Shown piece by piece: positions 45,967-55,422 of a stretch of 64,000 nucleotides of DNA (position 1 is the first letter of the stretch; every line of letters begins with the position of its first letter). The stretch covers positions 117,628 to 181,627 of the forward strand of contig CAVSMM010000004.1 in assembly GCA_963729165.1 (NCBI GenBank), given 5' to 3'. This DNA is from JACCZX01 sp963729165. GTDB lineage: Bacteria; Pseudomonadota; Gammaproteobacteria; Burkholderiales; Burkholderiaceae_F. Both the position numbers and the translations under genes were made by a program. The notes beneath the pieces are model-generated. The model made no database searches. It saw only the letters and a list, made by a program, of their open reading frames with translations, and had not been told where the DNA came from.

Positions 45967-45985
45967 CTCACGCAAACTGCGTGAG
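45967..45985. terminator. Hairpin between convergent LysR and tautomerase genes
   Basis: CTCACGCA pairs with TGCGTGAG around a three-base loop. The tautomerase stop codon is inside the stem. No T-run is present, so termination is only likely, perhaps in both directions. Confidence 0.4.
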
Positions 45986-46345
45986 CCCGTTACCCACGGA
46001 CCAATTCTCCTTCGCGGCTTCGAGAATGTTTACGAAAACATCTTCGGGCCGTATGCCAGGGCTTTCGGACAGCAAGTCCGAGATCCGTCGGAACAGCGCT
46101 TTCTTCTCTGCCGCAGTGCGAGTGTCGAAAACGTTGATCTGAATGAAAACAAGGTCGTCGCTTCGGTTAATACCGAACGCTGCACCGTAGCGGAAGTTCG
46201 CGGCGTCATGCTCTGTGATGGTCATGAATTGGTCATCCTCAGGCACGTCGAGCGTTTCGCGCATCGCGCGATAAAGACCGTCGAAGATCGCCTGCCGGTA
46301 GGCCTCCGGCTTCCCGGTGCGCAGCGAAATATGAAGTAGCGGCAT
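45968..46345 (-). CDS. Tautomerase-family protein (MSAD-like)
   Basis: A 125-residue protein whose second residue is Pro ('MPLLHISLRTGK'), the catalytic N-terminal proline after Met removal. 'DDQFMTITEHDAANFRYG' and 'LVFIQINVFDTRTAAEKKAL' match the malonate semialdehyde decarboxylase-like branch. The substrate is unknown. It lies convergent to LysR and may belong to the same small catabolic set. Confidence 0.8.
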   Translation of the reverse strand: MPLLHISLRTGKPEAYRQAIFDGLYRAMRETLDVPEDDQFMTITEHDAANFRYGAAFGINRSDDLVFIQINVFDTRTAAEKKALFRRISDLLSESPGIRPEDVFVNILEAAKENWSVGNGLTQFA

Positions 46346-46798
46346 TGGTATCCCTAGATTCTTCGCTGGTAAAAATTAATAATTTCTACGCGATCGTTTT
46401 CGAAGTTTTTATCAGCGTTGACTCTTACGCATATAGCTCGGCGCTCCTTCCAGCCCGGAGAACGCACGGCAGCTGATGCTGCCGTGCGAGAAGGCGATCT
46501 GGCCAAACACGACGGATTACTCGTCACGCATGAGAGTCTGTGGTGGGACTCGTTCTACGAGGACGGCCACGCCTTGTCCCTTTGGTCCCGCATCGACGTT
46601 ATCGAACGCAAAACAGTGACGCTCGCATGAGCTAGTCCGAGCGATTGCCATCCCACGATCGGGCGAAGCATCGACGGCCCGACAGCACGCTTTCGGTTTA
46701 GTTTGTCTCCACTGGCGCTGGTGTTGCATCCCATGCTACGTGGATAGCTCCCCCGTTTTGCCACGACCTCGAACTAAACAAATCGAAAAGGAAGAACG
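46346..46798. other. Intergenic stretch with a strong hairpin
   Basis: A perfect inverted repeat CGCACGGCAG (46463-46472) / CTGCCGTGCG (46479-46488) with a six-base loop is the only clear structure. A 70-codon open frame on the plus strand (46418-46630) crosses it but shows no family resemblance and no ribosome site. A ribosome site (aaaaggaagaacg) near 46785-46797 belongs to the next gene. Confidence 0.5.
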
Positions 46799-48865
46799 GT
46801 GGACTCTTTCAAACTTGTCGCGGTGGCCGGCGTGCTGGCAAGCGTCATTGGCGCGAACGTGCAGGCAGCGGATGCGGTGCGCGGAAAGATGCTGTACGAA
46901 AACACCAACGGTGCGCCACTTTCATGCGCAACCGGCGGATGCCACGGGCCAAATCCCAATCAGAACATTAACGACATTAGAAAAGGCGCGAATGCGCCGA
47001 ATGAGATCCTGAACGCGATCAATGGCGGCGTTGGTGCTATGGCGTTTCTAGCAACCTATGTGACGGCCACCGACGCCGCGGACATCGCCGCTTACATTGC
47101 AAACCCCGCTGCAGGCACGCCAAGCCCCGCCGCGACGCTGTCGACGGCGGCGCTGAGTTTCGGCAACCAGGTAGTTGGGACTACCTCCGGCACGATGTCG
47201 GCCAGCCTAACCAACTCAGGGACTACGAGCCTCGTACTGTCCACGGTCACGCTTGGAGGCGCGAACCCCGCTGAATTCACGCGCAGCGGCACCTGCGCAA
47301 ACGCCGTCTCGCTTCCCCCGGCGGCGTCGTGTTCGATCAACGTAGCGTTCAAGCCAACCGCAAGCGGAGCGCGTAGCGCGGCAATCACGATCGCGCACAA
47401 CGCGACACCGAGCACTAGCGTTCTCAGCCTCAGCGGCGCTGGAACATCGGCGCCCGCGCCGGCGGTGGGACTGTCTGCGACTACCGTCCTCTTTGGCAAC
47501 CAGACCGTTGGTCTCACGAGCGCGGCCAAGACGGTCTCGATCAGCAATACCGGCACCGCCAATCTGGTGCTGGGCACGATCGCGACGAACGGCGCGAATG
47601 CGGCCGATTTTGCCGCGAGCAACTGCAATGGCTTAACGCTCGCACCCGGAGCGAGTTGCGCGGTCAGCGTGACATTCACGCCTGCCGCGCTGAACGCGCG
47701 CACGGCCGCGCTGACCATTCCGTCAAATGCGGGCGGCAGTCCACACGGGGTTGCGCTGTCCGGTAGTGGCGTGGCAGCACCCGCTCCAGCCATCACGCTC
47801 AATCCGACGAGCCTCGCGTACGGTAATCAGACGGTAGGCACGGTGAGCGCCGCCAAGGTGATGACGTTGACAAACTCCGGCAATGCGGCGCTTGGCATCA
47901 GCTCGATAGCAACTACGGGTACTGGGTTCGCCGCCACACACAATTGTTCCGCTTCGCTCGCCGCCAGCGCAGCGTGCACGATCAATGTCACGTTTGCACC
48001 CACTAGCGCGAACGCCTCCACCGGCGTGGTAACGATCACCTCAACCGCCGCCGGTAATCCGCGTACCGTGGGCCTTAGCGGCACTGGCATTGCGCCAACA
48101 CCAACGGCGCCGGTCGCAACGCTGGCGCCGGTCGCGATCGACTTCGGACTCGTGACACTCAACACACCGAGTGCGATGCGAGCCGTGAGCTTGACCAACA
48201 CCGGCAATGCGCCATTGAACGTGTCCGCTCTGAACCTGATCGGCGCAAATGCCGGCGAGTTTTCGCAGACGAGCAACTGTCCGGTGGGCGGCGTGCTGGC
48301 CGTCGGAGCAAATTGCACGATCAACACGCGATTCACGCCGACGGTCGCTGGTGTCCGCGCTGCGACGTTGACGCTGATGTCAAATGCGGCTGGCGCGGCT
48401 GCGGTTGACCTTCGGGGAGCGGGCGCGGTGCAGGCAGGCGCGTTGGCTCAGGTCGCACCGATGCAACTGAACTTCAGGCGCGTTCGAGTCGGCAAGACGA
48501 GCGGTGAACGGGATGTCAAAGTCCGCAACACGGGTGGTTCGCCTTTGCTGATCAGTTCCATAGGTGTCACCGGGGATTTTGCTTACGAGACCGACTGCGG
48601 TGCGTCGCTGCCGGCTGGTAAGTCCTGCGAGATCAAGCTCAAGTTCAAACCGACTGTCGCTGGGTCGCGCGCCGGCGAGTTGACTGTGGCGAACAACGCA
48701 GTGGGCGCCCCCCATGTTGTCAAGCTTGCCGGAGTGGGAGCTAACCGTACCCGTGACGGTGGCGAACGCGAACGCGACGACGATGATGACGACGAGCACG
48801 AATGCGACGACGAGGACAAATGCAGCCAGGCGACCTCGCCGTTTAGCCGACGTCGGCGGAACTAA
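46799..48865 (+). CDS. Secreted CX4CH cytochrome with choice-of-anchor-D repeats
   Basis: A 688-residue precursor with GTG start after 'aaaaggaagaacg'. A signal peptide ends near 'ANVQAAD'. Residues 25-105 look like a class I cytochrome c, but the heme site is 'CATGGCH' (Cys43, Cys48, His49), a CX4CH spacing. 'GAMAFLATYVTATDAADIAA' supplies a distal Met and the last helix. Five Ig-like choice-of-anchor-D (ASH-type) repeats of about 100 residues follow, each with 'F/YGNQTVG' and 'LTNSG' motifs. The end is an acidic stretch with Cys and His, then 'SRRRRN'. Likely an extracellular or surface redox protein; function not known. A homologue is encoded at 51633-54155. Confidence 0.75.
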   Translation: MDSFKLVAVAGVLASVIGANVQAADAVRGKMLYENTNGAPLSCATGGCHGPNPNQNINDIRKGANAPNEILNAINGGVGAMAFLATYVTATDAADIAAYIANPAAGTPSPAATLSTAALSFGNQVVGTTSGTMSASLTNSGTTSLVLSTVTLGGANPAEFTRSGTCANAVSLPPAASCSINVAFKPTASGARSAAITIAHNATPSTSVLSLSGAGTSAPAPAVGLSATTVLFGNQTVGLTSAAKTVSISNTGTANLVLGTIATNGANAADFAASNCNGLTLAPGASCAVSVTFTPAALNARTAALTIPSNAGGSPHGVALSGSGVAAPAPAITLNPTSLAYGNQTVGTVSAAKVMTLTNSGNAALGISSIATTGTGFAATHNCSASLAASAACTINVTFAPTSANASTGVVTITSTAAGNPRTVGLSGTGIAPTPTAPVATLAPVAIDFGLVTLNTPSAMRAVSLTNTGNAPLNVSALNLIGANAGEFSQTSNCPVGGVLAVGANCTINTRFTPTVAGVRAATLTLMSNAAGAAAVDLRGAGAVQAGALAQVAPMQLNFRRVRVGKTSGERDVKVRNTGGSPLLISSIGVTGDFAYETDCGASLPAGKSCEIKLKFKPTVAGSRAGELTVANNAVGAPHVVKLAGVGANRTRDGGERERDDDDDDEHECDDEDKCSQATSPFSRRRRN

Positions 48866-48898
48866 GGACCTAACTTTGATCAGTCCCGGCTGCAATAA

Positions 48899-48952
48899 GC
48901 GAGGTCCTAGTCAAGAACGGCTGTGTCGCCGTTCGACCACCGTGGACCTCGC
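48899..48952 (+). other. Nested inverted repeat downstream of the cytochrome-repeat gene
   Basis: Outer arms GCGAGGTCC (48899-48907) and GGACCTCGC (48944-48952) enclose an inner stem GAACGGC (48915-48921) / GCCGTTC (48928-48934). It starts 33 bases after the stop codon. It could be a structured 3' end or part of a small RNA. No T-run is seen. Confidence 0.45.
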
Positions 48953-49543
48953 GGTGTCTTGGAGCGCAAGTGACTGCCACTCTTCGAGCGCGACCAATAG
49001 CGAGGCCCTCCTTCCCGTTCCGACCATGCCTGCAGCGCGCTAGATGCACCGCGCCCGACTGCTGCCGAGCAGCTTCAGCCGGGCAAGCCGGTGAGACTCG
49101 AGGGTGCGTGCATGAAGCGGTCTCACAAGACTCCAAACGCTCGTGGGCTTCCGTAGCTGGCTAAGCAAGCGGTCGGTATGTCGTCGTCTTCACGCCCTAG
49201 TCGAGTGGCTATTTGCAAGTACCCACCGTTTTGATGCCTGGCGACAGCGCTTCCGCGGGAGTTTCTAGAACGCGGACACTCGTCGAACCCGCGAGCGCGC
49301 AGGCGCGTGCCTCATATGTAAAAGAGATCCGCTACGGGAAGGGATGGAACTCGCGGGTGACGGTTGCTTTGCCCGTTAGCCGAGATCCGCATCGCAGCCC
49401 TCTGCGCTGCATCTCGAGCGAATCCCACATCAATGGGTCGCGGACGCAGGGGGTCGCGGACGCGCCGCAGACGTTCGATCATTACGCAGTCCATTGCTGG
49501 AGTGCTGTTGCCCCCGAGGTAACGACGACCGTTGATTCGCAGT
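48953..49543. other. No gene recognised
   Basis: About 590 bases. Open frames on both strands have no recognisable domain, and composition looks non-coding. I see no tRNA or repeat here. Confidence 0.4.
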
Positions 49544-50283
49544 ATGGGAACAACAAGCGTCAGGGATTCGATTCTTCTCGTCGGTGCAAGCGGACGGACG
49601 GGCCGTTATGTTCTGCGCTACCTGTGTAACGCGTCTGTGCCGGTCATCGCGTGCGTGCGAAGCGCGGATCGCCCTGCGTCCGAACTGTCGTTGGCGTCTG
49701 CCGAAGTTGTGTTCGCCAACGTAGAGCAGCCACACACGTTTGCCCCCTCGATTGAGCGTGCGGCACATGTGATCTACCTCGCCGGCGGGAATCGAAAAGG
49801 GTTGTCGCCCGGTGCATGGCAGGTTGAGGTTGACGGCCTGTCAGACTGCCTCGAGCTCGCCAAACGGGCCGGTCTGCCTGGTCGATGGATTTCGGTGGGC
49901 TACAGCGGATCTGATCAGCGCACGGGCGCGCGACCTGGGCGGAGACGCGATGGCGCGAACTTAAGCTTGCGGCCGATGAGGTGATAGCCGCAAGCGGCGT
50001 CAACTATTTCGTCCTGCGCACTGGACTGATCGCCGCTCCCGCTAGTACGGAGCCGCGGGTCAGCATTACGCAAAATTCCGCCGCGGCTGATGCCGAACTT
50101 CCATGCAATTCACTCGCCTTTCTGCTGACTGGCGCCGCACTGTCGGGCGCTGCGAATCGTTCACATGTGACCGTTCGCCTTGACCCTCACGGCCTCCCAC
50201 TGCAGAGCGCCGTCCAGGCGTTTCGCCTGTTGCGACAGGACAGCCATGTCCTTGGCACGACGAGACGGATGCACCACGCTTGA
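49544..50283 (+). CDS. NAD(P)-binding atypical SDR-like protein, frameshifted
   Basis: The N-terminal Rossmann motif is 'ILLVGASGRTGRYVLRYL', followed by 'VEQPHTFAPSIERAAHVIYL' and 'WISVGYSG', typical of NAD(P)H-binding epimerase-like proteins. The frame breaks near 49925 and continues as 'ATWAETRWRELKLAADEVIA' and 'SGVNYFVLRTGLIAAPAS'. About 245 residues in total. Substrate unknown; no operon partner is evident. Confidence 0.68.
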
Positions 50284-50972
50284 TGTCTCGTAAACGCAAG
50301 CTTCCGCGCTTTGGCGCGCAAGGTTTTCCAGTGCGCCGCGACCCTCACCTCCACGATCGAAGCCCTAATGGCAGGTCGCTGGAGGGCCGCTTTCGAGCAG
50401 CTGTTGAAGGACTGCTTTCTGCCGCGTCGAATGGCAGCAACGGGTCGTAAGCAGTTAGACATCCGCAGAGGTGGGAGCACGCTTTCGCGATGTTCTAGCA
50501 GCATTGCCAAAAGCGCTTGCTAGTTCTTTTGCCACGACGTCGCTCATCGGTATGCAAATAAATCAATGCAGTGGCTACGGACGAGCGGCGCAGGTTATCG
50601 CGCACGTTGTCAGCGATGCCCCTCGCTCCAGAGCATGTGTGCCAGACCGATCGCGCCCGACAGCGTAAAGAAGCGTGACCCACACAACAACCAGCCATAA
50701 AACCTCAACTCAAACAGGAGCTCGACCCTTGACAAGAAGGCCCGATTAAAGAAGCCGACATACATGAGTTGAATCTGAAATCATCGCGCGGCAAGCAGCG
50801 ACTCAACTTCGACGCTGCGGCATTTTGTCGTATTTTTTTACAACCGCGTCACGTTGGGAGGCCAGGTTAGCGGCAAACAGCAACATCTTCAGCAACTTAC
50901 GGCTGATGGCACATAAAGTGCTCTGGGCGTACGGATCGCTCTGCGAGCGGATTTTAGATTTGGGAGGCGCAA
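50284..50972. other. No gene recognised
   Basis: About 690 bases with only short, unconvincing open frames. A ribosome site (tgggaggcgcaa) close to the end serves the PEP-CTERM gene. Composition is more AT-rich towards the right end. Confidence 0.4.
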
Positions 50973-51544
50973 ATGACGCATACGGCCTTGAAATGTTTCG
51001 TTGTGGCATGTCTCGCAATGATCTCGCAAGGCTTGGCCGCCGCTCCCTCTGGATGGCCAAACAATTGAAACCACGAATTTCCATGGAACTGCGCCTGACG
51101 TGACGGTGATCACTGGCCCGGAATCTAGAGTTGTCGGGCCGGGCATCGAGTTGATGGACTTTGGTTGGCTAGGTTTTCTTAACATAAATTTTTCCGATAC
51201 GAACATCCTGATTACTGCGGCGACCGATCAACCGTCCGGCTTTTTTGAAGTGTTCAGTTTTCTTGACGCAATCGACAACATTCCAGCCTTCACAGACATC
51301 TCGATCAATCCCTCGACGAATTACGCCGGCTTTGATGCTTCGCGAATTTCTTTTTTCGATTCAGATCGGATTGAGATCAGTCTGACGGGCCTGAACGGCC
51401 TAGCAGGGACAACAGATCTCGCTTGACCTCACCGCGGCTCCCGGGCAAGTTGTTCCGGAGCCGGGGACGATCTGGCTTCTCGTTGTTGGCATGGCGACGC
51501 TTGTCGCATGGCGTCGTCGCGAAATCTCGCAAGCACTCATCTGA
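50973..51544 (+). CDS. Second PEP-CTERM protein, frameshifted
   Basis: The start 'MTHTALKCFVVACLAMISQG' is a signal peptide ending 'GLAAAPSG'. The middle ('VTVITGPESRVVGPGIELMD', 'FLNINFSDTNILITAATDQP') and the C-terminal sorting signal 'VPEPGTIWLLVVGMATLVAW' followed by 'RRR' are in other frames, with breaks near 51065 and 51420. The joined protein of about 190 residues is a small beta-rich exported protein processed by exosortase. Confidence 0.75.
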
Positions 51545-51632
51545 CCATAAATCGAACAATTCTGGATACAGCGGCTAGCAACATCGTCGCTGCAGTCCTG
51601 ACGATGGCAGTTCTAACTGCAGGCGCTGGATC

Positions 51633-54155
51633 CTAGGTCAGTGAAAGGCGCGGCCGCGACGATCCATAGCCGATCGATTGCGCGCCGCAGAAAGGCGATG
51701 TGCCTCCGGAAACGCGCTGGCGGGCCATGATTCCGATAGCGAGGACTAGAAGGAGCAGAAGTGCGCTGGGCTCGAGCGCGCCGCCTCCTCCCGCATTCTG
51801 AGGTGTTCCGTTGCTACCCACGTTTTGATTCGCGGTTGGCGCCGTAAGCGCCTCTCCCGCCAGGTTAACGGTAAGGTTTCCTGCGTTACTTACGACCGAC
51901 AGCGTTCCGGACTGAGAACCCGCTGCGGATGGCGCGAACAACACCTCGAGCAAGCAGGACTCGCCCGGCGTAAGACTGAAGCTCGGGGATTCGCAGCTGC
52001 CTCCTGACCCCAGTGCGAAAGGTGCCCCAATGCTTACTGCTGAAACGTCCAGATTGGTCGAACCAGGATTACTCAACGATAGCGACTGCGTTAGGGGCGC
52101 CGAGGCGACCGAAGCTGATCCGAAGTCCAGCGCGGTCTTGTCACTGTTGATCTCGGGTGCCGCCACGGCGCTCGCATCGCCCGCCAGCGCGACCGTCAGC
52201 GGCGACGGTGTACCGCTGCTTATTACGCTTAGTCCGCCGGCTCGCGCGCCGGGCGCCCCGGGTGAAAAGCGTATGTCGACCGAACACGATGCGCCCTGCG
52301 GAAGAACCATCGCCGCCGCGCATCCGCCCGTTGTTCCACCAACCAGCATGAATTCGTTGCTGTTCGTGCTGATGGTTCCCAACGTCAAGCTGCCCGGGCC
52401 GGCATTGGTGATGACGACGCTGTCGGCTGACGACGGCTGGCCGACCGCTGTCATTCCAGGAAACGCCATCGGACTGGGTGAAGCTTCCAGAACCGGCACA
52501 GGCAGGCTCGTGCCGACGCCTGCAAGTGCGACGCTCAGCGGACTGCCGGCAGCGCCATGAGCAACTGTCAGCGTTGATGCGAGCGAACCACTCGCGCTCG
52601 GGGCGAACACCACGTTGAGCATGCAGACCTGTCCCGCCGCGAGGCTGGCGCCCATGCAATTACCGCTCTGGGTGAAGTGCATGCCGGAGATCGCGACACT
52701 ACTGATGACCAGACGTCCTCCTCCGCTATTGCTGACCGTGATAGCTTGGGCGGTGCTGCTTGTGCCGACTTGCTGTGTGCTGAAGGTCAGCGCTGCGGGA
52801 GTTATGGTGGCGACCGGAATATTCGACGTCGCATTTCCAGTCAGAGAAATCGTGACGTTGCCGCCCGAGTTGTTGGACGCAATGGTCAGATTGCTGGTGC
52901 GGGTTCCTACCGCCGTTGGTGCGAAGGAGAAAACAAGTGTGCAGTTGCCACCGCTCGCTGGCAATGACATCCCGGCTTGGCAGGATCCGCTGCGCGAAAA
53001 GTCTGCGACATGACTGCCTCCCGGGGTAAGCGTGCTGACATTTAATACACCGGTTCCCACATTGGTCACCGTAATCGTGCGCAGTGCGCTTTGTGTCCCG
53101 ACTTCCTGTGGCCCGAAACTCAACGAGTTGGCGCTTAGCGCAATCGTGGGTGCCGCCGCCGCCGTAGCCGTTCCATTCAGCGCCACGCTGCTGGGTCCGC
53201 CAGCGGCGTTATGCGTGAGCACCAGCGACGCAGTTTCCAATCCGAGCACGGTCGGCCTGTAGGTCAGATCGACACGGCACGACGCACTAGGCGGCACACC
53301 GGTCGTTACCGAGCAGGTAGATGTCGGCTCGATTCGAAAGTCGTTTGCATTCGTTCCGGCAGTCGAGATCGCGCTGAAAACCAAGGCAGCCGTACCCGTA
53401 TTCGCAACCGTGACTGAGTAGACAGCACTTGCGCTGCCGGCAGTTGTCGCAGGAAACGTGATAGCCGCGGGTGACACCGTGATCGCCGGCATCGGGGGAA
53501 GACTTGCGCTACCGGTCAACGGCACCGAACTGGTGGCCCCAGCAGCATTGTGTGCAATGGTGAGTGCTGAGGATTTCGCACCGGTTGCAGTCGGTCGAAG
53601 GGTGAGATTGACTCTGCACGAGGCCCCCGCTGAGAGCGTTGAGCCCGCGCGACACGTGGAACTCGTCTCGACGCGAAACTCGGCTGCATTCGTTCCGCTA
53701 AGGCTGATGTTCGACAAGACAAGGTTGCCGGTGCCACTGTTGGAAACCGTCAGTGCCGTTATGGCGCTTGCGCTGCCAACGTAGGTCGCGGCGAACGTCA
53801 CCGAGGTCGGAGCGACTGTAATCGCGGGAACCGCTGAAACATTGGGGTTGGCCAGATACGCTGCGATATCAAGCGCATTCTGGTTGCTGACATAGGCCGA
53901 CAGAAACCTCATTTGCGGCTCGTCGGTGATTGCGTTCAGGATTTCCGACGCTCTGTTGGCGCCTTTCAGGACGCTGTTCATGTCCCTGGTGGGGTCAACA
54001 CCGTGACACGCTGCGTTTCCGCAGCTAAGTGCTGCACCGTTGGTGTTGAGGTACAGCGCCTTGCCCCGCAAAGCATCCTGCGCGTTTGAAACGGGGGCTC
54101 CAAGCAGCAAGGCAATGAACGGGAGTAGCGGCAGAAAGCGGTGGGAATGATTCAT
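51633..54155 (-). CDS. Large secreted CX4CH cytochrome with choice-of-anchor-D repeats
   Basis: An 840-residue precursor homologous to the product of 46799-48865. The signal peptide ends near 'GAPVSNAQ'. The heme site is 'CGNAACH' (Cys45, Cys50, His51), again CX4CH, with 'EPQMRFLSAYVSNQNALDIA' as distal part. Six anchor-D repeats follow, each about 100 residues with a conserved Cys. The tail 'GGGGALEPSALLLLLVLAIG' then 'IMARQR' is a Gly-rich, hydrophobic, basic sorting signal similar to JDVT- or GlyGly-CTERM tails but without their Cys. About 30 residues follow it, which is unusual and may point to a late frameshift. The protein is probably anchored at the cell surface. Confidence 0.75.
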   Translation of the reverse strand: MNHSHRFLPLLPFIALLLGAPVSNAQDALRGKALYLNTNGAALSCGNAACHGVDPTRDMNSVLKGANRASEILNAITDEPQMRFLSAYVSNQNALDIAAYLANPNVSAVPAITVAPTSVTFAATYVGSASAITALTVSNSGTGNLVLSNISLSGTNAAEFRVETSSTCRAGSTLSAGASCRVNLTLRPTATGAKSSALTIAHNAAGATSSVPLTGSASLPPMPAITVSPAAITFPATTAGSASAVYSVTVANTGTAALVFSAISTAGTNANDFRIEPTSTCSVTTGVPPSASCRVDLTYRPTVLGLETASLVLTHNAAGGPSSVALNGTATAAAAPTIALSANSLSFGPQEVGTQSALRTITVTNVGTGVLNVSTLTPGGSHVADFSRSGSCQAGMSLPASGGNCTLVFSFAPTAVGTRTSNLTIASNNSGGNVTISLTGNATSNIPVATITPAALTFSTQQVGTSSTAQAITVSNSGGGRLVISSVAISGMHFTQSGNCMGASLAAGQVCMLNVVFAPSASGSLASTLTVAHGAAGSPLSVALAGVGTSLPVPVLEASPSPMAFPGMTAVGQPSSADSVVITNAGPGSLTLGTISTNSNEFMLVGGTTGGCAAAMVLPQGASCSVDIRFSPGAPGARAGGLSVISSGTPSPLTVALAGDASAVAAPEINSDKTALDFGSASVASAPLTQSLSLSNPGSTNLDVSAVSIGAPFALGSGGSCESPSFSLTPGESCLLEVLFAPSAAGSQSGTLSVVSNAGNLTVNLAGEALTAPTANQNVGSNGTPQNAGGGGALEPSALLLLLVLAIGIMARQRVSGGTSPFCGAQSIGYGSSRPRLSLT

Positions 54156-54441
54156 TGGCAGACCTCAGGTCATGTCGCTTGTTCTTCAGGGATTCGACAG
54201 GCGTTTAGCTGCGGAAACTGGAGGTACTGGTAGGAGATGGTGCTCTGATTGCCCGTGCAGTGGCCGACGGGCGGTCCCCCAATCAGGCTAAAACTGATGG
54301 AGTGCTTACACCCGTGAATTGGGTATCAAGTCAGTTGAAGTCGTTGCTTTGAGGAGAATGCGCGCAGAACTCTCAGGCCGTGCGAAGCAATGTGCCGCGG
54401 CCGCTATTCGGTTCTTGACTGGCCGTGTGCCGGGCCGACGG

Positions 54442-55086
54442 TTAATTCACGCCAGGTCGCAGATAAAGATTGAGGACCCTCGCCACGTAGGCCGTCGTCT
54501 CCGCATAGGGTGGCACGCCGCCATGTCTAGCGACGGCGCCTTCGCCGGCGTTGTATGCAGCCAAGGTCAATATCAGGTCATGATGAAAAGCATCCAACAG
54601 GTCGCGCAAGTACTGCACGCCCCCGCGAATGTTTTGAGCTGCATCGCGCGGATCCACGACGCCATAGCGGCGCGCCGTCGCGGGCATGAGCTGCATCAAC
54701 CCCACCGCCCCCTTATGCGAAACCGCCAAGGCGTTGTAATTCGACTCGGTTCGGATGAGCGCATGAATCAGTTCCGCGTCTACCCGGTAGGCGCGCGCCA
54801 TCTCCTCAACAATTTCAACGTAACGAGTGGGGGCAGCCTTGATGACGGACCCGGTAGCTAATTTCGAAGCCGGCGTCGAGCGAACCATCGAACGGTTTGC
54901 CGTGTTGCGGACCGAAGCAGAAAGAGGGATGTTGGTAACGTGCGTCACCCCGCGCTCGTCCACGAACTTATATATGTCGGCGCGTGCTGCTCCGGACAGA
55001 CAAAAACCGGTGCAAAGCAAAGAAATGGCCCATGATCTCGCTTTGAGGGGCTGTAAGAGTCGAGAAGAAGTTCCGGGCCCGAGCAT
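54442..55086 (-). CDS. Lytic transglycosylase (SLT domain, DUF4124 N-terminus)
   Basis: A signal sequence ('SWAISLLCTGFCLSGAARA') is followed by a DUF4124-like 'DIYKFVDERGVTHVTNIP' and the SLT domain: catalytic Glu in 'ALIRTESNYNALAVSHKGA', 'VGLMQLMPATARRYGV' and 'LTLAAYNAGEGAVARHGG'. It cleaves murein, often to let a secretion machinery pass the wall. It lies close to the type II secretion genes. The 286 bases on its 3' side, up to the anchor-D gene start, hold no visible gene. Confidence 0.88.
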   Translation of the reverse strand: MLGPGTSSRLLQPLKARSWAISLLCTGFCLSGAARADIYKFVDERGVTHVTNIPLSASVRNTANRSMVRSTPASKLATGSVIKAAPTRYVEIVEEMARAYRVDAELIHALIRTESNYNALAVSHKGAVGLMQLMPATARRYGVVDPRDAAQNIRGGVQYLRDLLDAFHHDLILTLAAYNAGEGAVARHGGVPPYAETTAYVARVLNLYLRPGVN

Positions 55087-55422
55087 CCAACGTATATATC
55101 GGAGCCGCCGTAGCGCGCAAATACAACGAACTACCCATTCAACACCCGCATTTCGTTAACTTCGCTGTATTTGTAAGGTGAAGGCCGCATTGCTGTGGCA
55201 GGCGCACGAGGCATAAGTTCGGTTGTTTTGTGTTGCTTCGTTTATTACCGCAGGCTGAGCCGGATTGCTATCGCCGCCCGCGCGTCGGCAGTTATTGCTG
55301 TTCAGACCGTTTCCGTCTGATACTCGTGCACTTTTTAATAAAGCGGATCCGAAGCGTTGAAGCCGCCTGACTCAGTGGTGCGGTGCGCAAGCCAGAAGAG
55401 TACAAATAAGTGCGTAGGAGCA
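55087..55422. other. Divergent promoter region without a gene
   Basis: 336 bases between the transglycosylase start and the kinase start. The stretch is AT-richer than its surroundings and must hold promoters for both directions. I cannot assign -35/-10 boxes with confidence. Confidence 0.4.

Noticed and set aside
46418..46630. 70-codon open frame
   Set aside because: No ribosome site or family resemblance, and it crosses a strong hairpin; kept only as part of the intergenic description.
47092..48336. Minus-strand open frames inside the anchor-D gene
   Set aside because: They are reverse shadows of a repetitive, high-GC coding sequence; the plus-strand product has a signal peptide and conserved repeats.
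46799..54155. Possible DNA tandem repeats or CRISPR-like array
   Set aside because: The periodicity of about 300 bases comes from degenerate protein repeats; units differ widely at the DNA level and there are no uniform spacers.
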